Assembly (NCBI GenBank): GCA_041393015.1
Contig: JAWKKV010000006.1
Coordinates: 236,889 to 300,888, forward strand
Source of the DNA: JAGQYH01 sp041393015
GTDB taxonomy: Bacteria > Bacteroidota > Bacteroidia > Chitinophagales > JADIYW01
Length of the DNA: 64,000 nt
Direction of reading: 5' to 3'
In this document: positions 52,793-61,511 of the stretch, in pieces
Layout of the letters: each line of letters begins with the position of its first letter
How positions within the stretch are numbered: the stretch's first letter is position 1
Notes under the pieces: generated by a model
The model's input: only the letters and a program-made list of their open reading frames with translations
Database searches by the model: none
What the model was told of the DNA's origin: nothing
Position numbers and translations under genes: made by a program

Positions 52793-55077
52793 TGGCAGAA
52801 ATCATTATTTCCAACATCAATATCAGCAATTTCAAACGTCAACACATAGCCGAAGCAGAAATCATCTGTATCAAATTGGAAATAGGTAGAGTGTGTCGGA
52901 TCGTCATTGGCATTACCCACTGAGTAGCCTTCACTTACCGGTTCCGTTGTCATGGTTTGTAAATTAAAACAATAGACGGAATCAAATTCCATTGGTCCGG
53001 CTGTTACAGCGTCTAAGCATTCATCTGCAGAACATTGTTCAATAAGACAAATTCCAAATTGCTCATTCATATCTGTACCGCCATCATTAAATACTTGTAA
53101 GTATATAATATTACCCGGCGTAGCGGTAATACTGAATTCTACATCACTACCGTTACCGCCACTTCCGCAATCTAACTGCGTCATTGAGCCACATGCTCCG
53201 GAAACTCCTGCATCGTATGCCACAATGTTTAATGTTGAATTATTGGTACCAAAAGAACCATATTCATCTTCCCCTTCAACTTTTACATATCCGGTTGCAG
53301 GCATGGTAAACTTATACCAAGTTTCACCACAGTTCTGACCACATCCACTAGGTGGATCCATTGACAAAGTAGGATCACCATAATTCTCAACATCAAAAGC
53401 TCTTCCGCCATAGAAGCAAGATGTACTTCCGGAAGGTCCTGTTAAATGGAAAGTTAAATCAGTAGCATTAGCACAGAAGTTATTAGAAGGACCTGTGTAT
53501 GCCGGTTGGTTATCTACAATTGACAATGTAAAGTCACCATCTAAACCAGCATCAGAACCATCTACCTGTAAGTAATATCTTTCTCCCGGTTTTAAGCATT
53601 CCGGTGTAATTTCTTCATCGAATACGGTACAGTTTAATGGAATATAGCTCATATCAACCTCTTCTGCCCCAGCAAAAGTGGCCGGATTAGAGAAATGATA
53701 CAAATGAATCTCCGGATCTATACCTCCACCAATTGGCCAGAAACAGTTGTCGCCGTCAACATTGATGGTTACATCTGCTGAAGGAGGGGCTACAAATGAA
53801 TACCAAACCGTTCTAGAAGCATATGTTCCAACACCCGGCTCTCCGGATTGTGTAGTGGCACAATCGTTGTTTTCAGGAGACAATACTAAAGGCGTACCAC
53901 TTATAGTAAGTGGATTGGCAATAGCATGGGCAATATCATCTCTAGTTGGTTTAGAAGAAGTACCGTTAGCTGTAATGGTTAAGTTAAAGAATCCTCTCCA
54001 TTCATCTGTGGTGAATCCGATTCCATCTTCCCATCCATCTATTTGTACCCAATATCTTGTATTCTCTGCAAGACATACATCATTCACGTCTTCATCCCAT
54101 AAGATTGGGTCGAAGCCGGCATCAATTTCTGTCATGGTTCCATTACAAGTTCCATCACTTGATTGGAAAATGGCCACTTGTAAGTTTAAACCATCGTTAG
54201 TTGGTGCACCGCCTAAACTATTGGCATCGAAATTTACATTAATATTGTTGCCCGGACTGGAAGGGGTAATAAATGAGAACCAAACTGTATTATCCACTGT
54301 GTAATTAATCAATGGACTAGTAATGGTAGTTACCTCACCAGCTTCAATGGTGGCACAATAGTTATTTCGAGTGCCTGAGAAAACAGAACCAAATAATGTT
54401 GGAATCTGTCCTAAATCTCCTAGGTTGTCCAGGAGCGGCATCACACATATTGTCACTAGTAGTAGGTCCTTTAGATTGATCGATGTCAAATCTACATCAA
54501 AGTTACCTTGTGAATTTAAACCCGATCCATCTACCATTAACCAGTAGGTGGTACCCGGATCTAAACAATAAAACTCAGTTGTTTCTGTAAATGGTACATT
54601 GATGAGTCCATAATCGTCGAATTCGTATACTGCAGTAGCGGTAGCACAGTTATTGCCATTGCTTGAAGAATACAAGGCGATTTGCGGATCCATGGCATCC
54701 CCAAACGGCCACGGCCAATCACTCGTAATAGTTGCCTCAAGTGCATAAGTAGTTCCACCGGCCGGAGTGGTAAATGAATACCAAACGGTATGATCTCTAC
54801 CAAAGTTATCCGGATCCGGAATAGCTTGTAAATCAGCACATCTATTGGTTTCATTAGCATCTGTAATCGTGGTTCCAATAGTTGGCCACATACCCGACAT
54901 AACCGTTGCAGAACAAATATCATCATTAGCCGGAGGTGTTTCAGTAGGTACAATTTCAGAAATTACAAAATCAAAGTAACCTTCTAAATTAATCGTAGCT
55001 CCATCAACCAATAAATAATAGGTTTCTCCTGCTGTTAAACAGTTAACATCAAAATCGATATTATCGAATGGTGTCAA
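52789..55077 (-). CDS. Giant modular secreted protein, middle segment
   Basis: The open frame really extends upstream of the listed start (a TTG) to about 55310, with codons for GGWPGSFDVDQGVWYSF before it; this fits the end of the upstream segment, so a one-base indel separates them. The segment holds four to five modules of 140-190 residues of the pattern NDxIC-A ... NNYCAT ... VWYSFxxP ... CLxPGxxYYLMVDG. A short stretch at about 54421-54487 is out of frame: a hidden reading GPTTSDNMCDAAPGQ lies in another frame, so two compensating indels flank it. The modules resemble repeats of large T9SS-exported proteins. Function is unknown; surface adhesion or polymer binding is possible. Confidence 0.75.
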   Translation of the reverse strand: MTPFDNIDFDVNCLTAGETYYLLVDGATINLEGYFDFVISEIVPTETPPANDDICSATVMSGMWPTIGTTITDANETNRCADLQAIPDPDNFGRDHTVWYSFTTPAGGTTYALEATITSDWPWPFGDAMDPQIALYSSSNGNNCATATAVYEFDDYGLINVPFTETTEFYCLDPGTTYWLMVDGSGLNSQGNFDVDLTSINLKDLLLVTICVMPLLDNLGDLGQIPTLFGSVFSGTRNNYCATIEAGEVTTITSPLINYTVDNTVWFSFITPSSPGNNINVNFDANSLGGAPTNDGLNLQVAIFQSSDGTCNGTMTEIDAGFDPILWDEDVNDVCLAENTRYWVQIDGWEDGIGFTTDEWRGFFNLTITANGTSSKPTRDDIAHAIANPLTISGTPLVLSPENNDCATTQSGEPGVGTYASRTVWYSFVAPPSADVTINVDGDNCFWPIGGGIDPEIHLYHFSNPATFAGAEEVDMSYIPLNCTVFDEEITPECLKPGERYYLQVDGSDAGLDGDFTLSIVDNQPAYTGPSNNFCANATDLTFHLTGPSGSTSCFYGGRAFDVENYGDPTLSMDPPSGCGQNCGETWYKFTMPATGYVKVEGEDEYGSFGTNNSTLNIVAYDAGVSGACGSMTQLDCGSGGNGSDVEFSITATPGNIIYLQVFNDGGTDMNEQFGICLIEQCSADECLDAVTAGPMEFDSVYCFNLQTMTTEPVSEGYSVGNANDDPTHSTYFQFDTDDFCFGYVLTFEIADIDVGNNDFCQ

Positions 55078-55214
55078 TGCTTGATCAAATCCTTGTACTG
55101 AAAATGAGTCTTGTGGGTTAGCACAATTTGTTCCTACATTTTCAAATACTGCCGCTTGTAAGTGAATATAATCACTTTGACTAGCGTAGCCCGGATTATT
55201 GTTAAAACTAATGT

Positions 55215-58200
55215 TTACCGACCCATATCCATTGCCATTGTAATCAGGTGCAATAAATGAATACCATACGCCTTGATCAACATCAAATGATCCCGGCCAT
55301 CCACCCGAGGATCAGGATCACCGTTTGAGGTGGCACAGTAATTATTTTCCGCTGACATACATAAACCGGCTCTTGGTCTTAAACTTGTACTTGATTTAGG
55401 TCCTGTTTCAATATCGCCTAAAAATTCAGCATCGCAAATGTTATCGTTTGGTGCCGGACTATCTTGAGGATCTGCCTCAAACTCCAGTTCAAATTCACCT
55501 CTATCCCAATCGTCTCCACCGGCAACAGCTACGGCTTCACCATCAACTGCTAAGTAATAAGTTCTACCCGGTATTAAACATTCTACCGTCATATCTTCTC
55601 CACTACTCACCGGAGGCACATCAAAATCATAATCTGCCACATGAAGGTCTGCATTGGTAAATACATAAGAACAAATATCTTGTCCATCCGGAAGGTCATA
55701 AACGGCTAACATACCATTTAGATATTCATCATCTACTGTGGCAGTCAGTGGATTACTCGTATTTAATCTAATTTCTAATTTACCAGATTTTGGTGCTACA
55801 AAAGAATACCACACCATTCCGGAAGAGGCGGGCCATTCAGTTGGTGTAGGTTCATTGTTTACTGTACCACAATAGTTGTTTTGACCTGTTAAAGTAACTG
55901 TATGATTACTGTTACAAGCATTCCAAAGATTTAATTGAGTAGTATTGGAAGTAAAAGGAATCGCATTACACTGGTCATCATTAGGTGTTTTAACTCCATA
56001 ATCCTCAAATTGTAATTCAAAAAATCCTTGTTCGTTCAATCCGTTTACCCCATCAACAACTAAGAAATAATCGGTGAATGGGTTCAAACAATTCACGATT
56101 AACGATTCGGAGTATGGACCATCTTTAACCGTAGCTAAACCATCAGAAGAACCTTTTATTTGCCAAATACCAGAGCTACAAGTTCCTCCAGTTCTTTCAA
56201 GCACCATCAATTCCAAATTAATCTCATCTCCTGACAAGAATCCAACATCATCTCCAATAACCGGATCAGAAGTAGCTGTAATCTTCACACTACCTTCTCC
56301 AAAGGCATCAGCATCCGGCGTTCTAAATCTAAAAAATACCGCTTTATCTGTATTTAAAGATGGCATATCTGGTGCGCCTGCCGGCATTGAAGATACCCCA
56401 CAGAAATTCGACAAATTCCTAACCGTAAAGCTACCACTATCAGGTACTGTACCTAAAAATCTGGTGCCGTCCCAATTTGCAGCAGAATAGTTACAGAAAT
56501 CCGTGGCGCCTTCGTAAGGGTAATAAGATCTTAATTCAAATGTACCTTCATCATAGCCTAATAAATCATTAGCGCCATCCACCATAATGTATACATCACG
56601 GGTTGGATCTAAACAAGTTACTATCATTGTTTCACCACACAATCCTCCAACACATAAGGCAGGAATACCGGTATCCCATTCTCTATCCACATAATCTCCT
56701 GAACCAGGTCCATCACCGAGTAATAAATTACAATCGTCGGTACCTGTTTTGTTTTGATAAACTGCCAACTTAACATCTATATTATCACTTCCGGTATTTT
56801 TAGCATCCAACACCAGTGTTCTGCCCGGAGCTTGTGTTTTGTACCATACTCCATGATTGTTGCTTGACAACGTCCAATCCGGGTTAGGTTCGTTACAATT
56901 GGTAGCATTAACATTAGATTGATTGGTTAAACCCGGTTTAGTATAGTTATTACCAAATGCCGGTACTGTAGCCAATGTATAAGCGCCACATGGCTTATCG
57001 TTTGCAGGTGGAGCGGCAGATGCTGTGACTGTCATATCAAAATTAGCAAGATCACAAGTTGACAAGCCTCCTGTTTCTACCTGAACGTAATATCTTGTAT
57101 TCGCTTTCGGACAATCGATTGTCCATCTATCTTGTGTTACACCGGTGATATCATTATTACTTCCTACTTGAGAAATATCTCCAAAGCTACATCCGGATCC
57201 ATCCCATTCGTAAATTCTCACCCATCCGGCAGTTGTTACTCCTCCTGCACATACACCTCCTGTTCCATCATAAGCATCTACATCTACTTCAATCCATTGC
57301 CCAACAGTTGAGCCGGTTGTGAAATAATACCAAACGGTTTCATCACTTCCACTTGTATTGGGTTCGCCTGATTGATCAGTAGCACAATAATTAGAGAAAT
57401 TGTTTTGCACAAGAGCAGAACCACCAGCATTTATTGTACCGGTACCAACAGGTAGTGCAGAACAAATAGCATCCGGACCTTTTACTTTGTTAGGCGAAGA
57501 AATTTCCATACTATAGCTACCAGTTGAACACAACCCTGTTATATCTACTTGCATATAATACGTTCCGGCAGAAGGACAATTATAATAATCGCCTACCCCC
57601 ACATCAATATCTTCCAAATAGGTTAAACTGCTAAAGCCATTTGATGACCAATTAAATGGACAAGAAATATTGCCTCTGTACAATCGCGCCCAACCGGTAC
57701 AAACACTACCTGCATCCACATCAAAGTAAATGGTGGTAGGCTGATTGGTGGATCCAACTGTAAATGTATACCATACCGTATTATCTTGCCCTCCCGGCTC
57801 ACTTAAACTACATTGATTTTCACTTGTGTATGAACCATTATCACGAGAATCTGTAAAAGTGTCACCCGGATCTAATTGACCAAAGTTACGAGCAGAGCAA
57901 ATATTATCATAAGAAGATAAATTACCGCCAACTTCTACATTCAAATGAAATTTTTCAATATTATCAGAAGCCGGCCAAACTGTACTTTCTGAGACGGCAA
58001 CAAAATAGTATCCCGGAGCAGGATTATCTACACCAAAATTATAGGCCCCTGCACCTCCATTATCTGACAAATTACAAGTGCTAGCGCAACCACTTGAACT
58101 AGAACTATAACGAACTGTATTTACAGATGTCCATGCTGTAGCTGCACCATTATCTTTTACACTTCTAAATCTTAAAAACTGCTTATTGGTGCCTCCAAAA

Positions 58201-58835
58201 TAAACTCTATACCAAGTAGTACCGGTTGTACAATCCATCGTTTGATTACTGGCTACCGTCCAGTTACCGGTACTGGATACATTAGACGCAGTATAGTAAG
58301 AACAAATTGACCCATTCCATACCCCGCTGGAGTTAATATTTAATGGCCAAGTACCGCTAGATCTATAAGTATTCCATGTTAAATTTCTCCAACAACCAGA
58401 AGAACCATTACCTACTTGATAGGTTGTAGACCCCATATTGTCATGACCGGGATAGTGTGTATAGGACTGAGATTCCTGCGTACGACAATCTTTAATGTCA
58501 GCATCTGTACATCGTGTGGGCCAAACAGTTTCGGAATCCCATAAATCACCTTCTATCGTCCAAGTAGCCGGACAATACACCGGAGATGGGTTTGAAGTCC
58601 ATTCAATATCATCACAATAATCTCCTCTATCACCATCGGTTGCAGTACCTTCACAGTTATCCGCACAGGTTTGACCGGAGCTCCAACTAGCACTTCCGGT
58701 AATATTAACTTGTGCTTCAGCATTAATCGCAAATATGATAAGGAAGCTCATCAAAAGGCTCCGCCGAATCCATTTAAATTGATTTTGCTGATTGTTTAAC
58801 CCTATTGTTTTAGATTGCGTGTAAAAATTAACCAT
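55215..58835 (-). CDS. Giant modular secreted protein, N-terminal segment
   Basis: The segment begins with a long signal peptide (basic start, hydrophobic LLMSFLIIFAINAEAQ, cleavage near residue 42). An N-terminal region of about 270 residues rich in Trp, Cys, Ser and Thr follows (CADNCEGTATDGDRGDYCDD), then about six modules with NDNICxA, NYCAT, VWYxF and CLxPGxxYYLxVDG motifs. After DPDPR the frame departs from the module pattern and stops 37 codons later; the correct continuation is in another frame from about 55301-55313, where one C in the run cctc(c)ggg seems missing. Together with the two downstream segments a protein of about 2,520 residues would result. It is preceded by a small secreted protein gene on the same strand. 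Confidence 0.78.
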   Translation of the reverse strand: MVNFYTQSKTIGLNNQQNQFKWIRRSLLMSFLIIFAINAEAQVNITGSASWSSGQTCADNCEGTATDGDRGDYCDDIEWTSNPSPVYCPATWTIEGDLWDSETVWPTRCTDADIKDCRTQESQSYTHYPGHDNMGSTTYQVGNGSSGCWRNLTWNTYRSSGTWPLNINSSGVWNGSICSYYTASNVSSTGNWTVASNQTMDCTTGTTWYRVYFGGTNKQFLRFRSVKDNGAATAWTSVNTVRYSSSSSGCASTCNLSDNGGAGAYNFGVDNPAPGYYFVAVSESTVWPASDNIEKFHLNVEVGGNLSSYDNICSARNFGQLDPGDTFTDSRDNGSYTSENQCSLSEPGGQDNTVWYTFTVGSTNQPTTIYFDVDAGSVCTGWARLYRGNISCPFNWSSNGFSSLTYLEDIDVGVGDYYNCPSAGTYYMQVDITGLCSTGSYSMEISSPNKVKGPDAICSALPVGTGTINAGGSALVQNNFSNYCATDQSGEPNTSGSDETVWYYFTTGSTVGQWIEVDVDAYDGTGGVCAGGVTTAGWVRIYEWDGSGCSFGDISQVGSNNDITGVTQDRWTIDCPKANTRYYVQVETGGLSTCDLANFDMTVTASAAPPANDKPCGAYTLATVPAFGNNYTKPGLTNQSNVNATNCNEPNPDWTLSSNNHGVWYKTQAPGRTLVLDAKNTGSDNIDVKLAVYQNKTGTDDCNLLLGDGPGSGDYVDREWDTGIPALCVGGLCGETMIVTCLDPTRDVYIMVDGANDLLGYDEGTFELRSYYPYEGATDFCNYSAANWDGTRFLGTVPDSGSFTVRNLSNFCGVSSMPAGAPDMPSLNTDKAVFFRFRTPDADAFGEGSVKITATSDPVIGDDVGFLSGDEINLELMVLERTGGTCSSGIWQIKGSSDGLATVKDGPYSESLIVNCLNPFTDYFLVVDGVNGLNEQGFFELQFEDYGVKTPNDDQCNAIPFTSNTTQLNLWNACNSNHTVTLTGQNNYCGTVNNEPTPTEWPASSGMVWYSFVAPKSGKLEIRLNTSNPLTATVDDEYLNGMLAVYDLPDGQDICSYVFTNADLHVADYDFDVPPVSSGEDMTVECLIPGRTYYLAVDGEAVAVAGGDDWDRGEFELEFEADPQDSPAPNDNICDAEFLGDIETGPKSSTSLRPRAGLCMSAENNYCATSNGDPDPRVDGRDHLMLIKAYGIHLLHLITMAMDMGR

Positions 58836-58911
58836 AGTAAAAGTTTTAAGTAGTAGGTAGGTAATTATAAAAGCTTGAAGCTAAATTGCTTCCTATTTTT
58901 TAAACTTAATT

Positions 58912-59442
58912 TTATTGATTTTGAAAATATTGGGCATACTTCGAAAAATTAACGCCCTCTGCTTGTAGTTCAGCCATGCGTTCTCTCATGAGCTGATACT
59001 GCTGATCTAAGGTTAATTTAGTTCCTCGCTCTTCCGCCGCTAAATCCGGTACTTCAATCAACATTTGTGTGATAATACTCTCAGCAATCTTACCGCTTTT
59101 GTAGGCGTGGTTAGTGGGATGCTGTAAATCATATTGATCTAGAAGATACAGCCCAAATTGCTTAACATCAACAGGCCACAAATTAAAATCCATCTGCTCA
59201 ATGGTTTTGCTATAAATCAAATGGCGTTTGTTGACATCCAAATTATTGTTATCAAAATCCGAACTCAATTGAGTGAGGTAATCTCGTTGAGATTCCACAG
59301 GCATTTTAGCAAATGCACTTTGGTTGGCTTCAATTACGAAATTTAAATTCCGTCTCTTGTTAACGTCCCAATCTTGGGCATTTACAGAAATGTTAAAGGA
59401 AAATAGGCATAAGAAGGTGAAAATAGTATAGCAATATCCCAT
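58912..59442 (-). CDS. Hypothetical secreted protein, 176 aa
   Basis: I do not recognise this family. A signal peptide is visible (CYTIFTFLCLFSFNISVNAQ, cleavage near residue 22). The mature protein is helical and charged, with NLNFVIEANQSAFAKMPVES and DQQYQLMRERMAELQAEGVN as the clearest helices. It lies 76 nt upstream of the giant secreted protein gene on the same strand, with no terminator seen between, so co-expression and a role in folding or export of that protein are possible; this is inference. Confidence 0.6.
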   Translation of the reverse strand: MGYCYTIFTFLCLFSFNISVNAQDWDVNKRRNLNFVIEANQSAFAKMPVESQRDYLTQLSSDFDNNNLDVNKRHLIYSKTIEQMDFNLWPVDVKQFGLYLLDQYDLQHPTNHAYKSGKIAESIITQMLIEVPDLAAEERGTKLTLDQQYQLMRERMAELQAEGVNFSKYAQYFQNQ

Positions 59443-59703
59443 AAGAAAATAGTTTTTTTCGTTTTAATAACAGTATGTTTTGTCAAATAATACCAGGGAA
59501 TTTATGTATACTTTTTATTAATCAGTTAGTAAGGATTTATAAATATAATACATTATTTTTTTAATTACTCAAAAAGCAAACATTTATTTTTGAGGAAACC
59601 TCACGATTTATCTTAAAATAAATAGCAATTCGGTTAAGCTATTGTTGTTTCTACATTATCTTGAAAGAAGTTAAAATTGGAGTAAAATACTACCGGTGAA
59701 CAT
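59443..59703. other. Intergenic region upstream of small secreted protein
   Basis: About 260 AT-rich nt that should hold the promoter of the 58912-59442 gene. I see no repeat, hairpin or frame worth reporting. Confidence 0.4.
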
Positions 59704-61083
59704 CTACTTTGTATATATTTTTTTATTACTTGGATAGGGAGTAATAAATTGATTATGTTTTAAATATCTTAATTCATAATCACAAATATTAATATGTCTG
59801 TAGAATAATGGTGCATAGACACTACTATTAATAGAGCAAACAATATCTAATTCCATTCTTACGTCTTCCTTATCTCTACCTAATTTTTTCAATAAGTGAT
59901 CTCTGATTTGAAGTACTAGAATAGGTTTATACAAAATGAATTTTCGCTGCCTGTCTGACAATCTGATGCTAGCATCAATCTCATTATTGGTTATTTTATC
60001 ATAGAGGTATATATTATACCTTCCTTCCATACCACTCCTACCGGCAGATTTCATTCGCCAGGCAAACATTACGCCTTCTCCCGTCCAATCAACATTCCCT
60101 TTAATAAAATGATGTCTTACCGGTAAAAACAATTGTACAAGGAAATAGACTCCAATGCCACCAACAATCCACTTGTTAGCAGTAAACACCTTTTTTGAAG
60201 CCGTATTTTCAATATTTGCATCTATCTTTTTATTGACTATTCTGTTCCATAAATCAATTGGCCAATTGGGTTGAAAAAACAATATGGAGACCCAGATCAT
60301 TAAAAATGGAAATATTCCAATTGATAATGTTTGTGCGTTTATCAAGTGAAAGCTAATGATGGCAATTATTGCTAATAATCTTGTTCTCTTAAATAACAAT
60401 AGAAAACCAATGCACAAATCAAAAATAAGTCCTGACCAAGAATAAAAATATACGAAGAACATAGAATGAAAAAATGGATTATCCGCGAAATCTGCTCCTT
60501 TAAAAATCGCTGTTCGCATGGTCCAACCCGATAACCAATCGTAGTTTAACTTAACCAGTCCGGCACAAAAATAAACCCATACCACTTGAAACTTAAACAA
60601 AACCAATTGCCAATTCGGTATGGTATAAGTCTTTTTCCTTTTAAAAAAGTTTTTTATGGAAAAAAGCTTGTCAGCGTCTACGACCAACATGAAACCTAAA
60701 AACAAAATCAATAAATAATAATGATTATTATAATGAGACATATCAACTAAAAAAAAATAGAGATAGCCTAACAAGTACAGTAATATTGCAATTCTATAAA
60801 GGAAGCCAATGACAATCAATACAGCTGCAACCTTCATCATTACAATAATCGCAACCAACCAATGTTGTGGTAAAAGGTTTACCCATTCAAAAAAATAATA
60901 TTTAAAAAGCACCTCAAAAGAAACGATATCATTGAGACTGTTTCCATCGATTTCAGTAGCCAATCTACGAGTTTCAAAGAAACAAATCACTCCAAAAAAA
61001 ATGCGAAAAACACTAAGCGATGCGGCACTTACTTGTTTGAAAAGAAGATTTTCTAATTTACTATAGTAATGGTTCCATGGCAT
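59704..61083 (-). CDS. Vitamin K-dependent gamma-carboxylase homologue (HTTM domain)
   Basis: The 459-residue membrane protein belongs to the VKGC/HTTM family. Hydrophobic helices are seen near 22-38, 76-95, 98-115, 122-137, 160-177 and 205-260. The motif NNHYYLLIL with His121 corresponds to the NNHSYL motif around His160 of human gamma-carboxylase. FCAGLVKLNYDWLSGW with Lys178 corresponds to the region of its active-site Lys218. WTGEGVMFAWRMK near 335 matches the conserved juxta-membrane motif. Carboxylation of glutamate needs vitamin K hydroquinone; many Bacteroidota make menaquinone. The substrate here is unknown. It follows the DUF5106-type gene by 14 nt on the same strand, so they are probably co-transcribed. 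Confidence 0.85.
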   Translation of the reverse strand: MPWNHYYSKLENLLFKQVSAASLSVFRIFFGVICFFETRRLATEIDGNSLNDIVSFEVLFKYYFFEWVNLLPQHWLVAIIVMMKVAAVLIVIGFLYRIAILLYLLGYLYFFLVDMSHYNNHYYLLILFLGFMLVVDADKLFSIKNFFKRKKTYTIPNWQLVLFKFQVVWVYFCAGLVKLNYDWLSGWTMRTAIFKGADFADNPFFHSMFFVYFYSWSGLIFDLCIGFLLLFKRTRLLAIIAIISFHLINAQTLSIGIFPFLMIWVSILFFQPNWPIDLWNRIVNKKIDANIENTASKKVFTANKWIVGGIGVYFLVQLFLPVRHHFIKGNVDWTGEGVMFAWRMKSAGRSGMEGRYNIYLYDKITNNEIDASIRLSDRQRKFILYKPILVLQIRDHLLKKLGRDKEDVRMELDIVCSINSSVYAPLFYRHINICDYELRYLKHNQFITPYPSNKKIYTK

Positions 61084-61097
61084 TAATAATATATTGA

Positions 61098-61511
61098 CTA
61101 ATAATGGAAATAATCTAAAATATCCCTTTTATACTTATCTAAGACAATTCCATTGGCGTCTATTAAATATGTCATTGGATAAGGATGTTTCAAATCTACA
61201 TCAAAAAAGTTATTGATAACCGGATCATTTAATCTGTTTAAATATTGAGGAAGATCTTCAATATATAGGTTTATATAGGCCAGTTCCCATTGTACTATAT
61301 CACTTTTAACATTAATAAAAATCAACCGATAGCCTTTATTAAAAAGTCCGCTTTCATTAAAATCATCTCTCCAATTTGCAATAATTTCCCAATGTATTTT
61401 CCAATCGGGATTATAAAATACCAGTATTTTTTTATCCCCTTCCATTTCGGACAATTCCACCTTTATTAAAATCTTTATCTCTAACGCTAAAGTGCCCCGC
61501 CTTTTCTCCAA
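61098..61511 (-). CDS. Thioredoxin-fold C-terminal segment of DUF5106-type protein (frameshifted)
   Basis: The 137-codon frame carries the C-terminal part of the protein encoded just upstream. It reads KVELSEMEGDKKILVFYNPDW after the join near 61460, then a thioredoxin-like alpha/beta region with VINNFFDVDLKHPYPMTYLIDANGIVLDKYKRD, where YPMTYLID is the cis-Pro region. The CxxC active site expected after VFYNPDW is replaced by KIHW, so there are no redox cysteines. The first dozen residues before KVELSEM are out-of-frame sequence of the upstream domain. It should be read as part of one gene with the following entry. Confidence 0.7.
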   Translation of the reverse strand: MEKRRGTLALEIKILIKVELSEMEGDKKILVFYNPDWKIHWEIIANWRDDFNESGLFNKGYRLIFINVKSDIVQWELAYINLYIEDLPQYLNRLNDPVINNFFDVDLKHPYPMTYLIDANGIVLDKYKRDILDYFHY

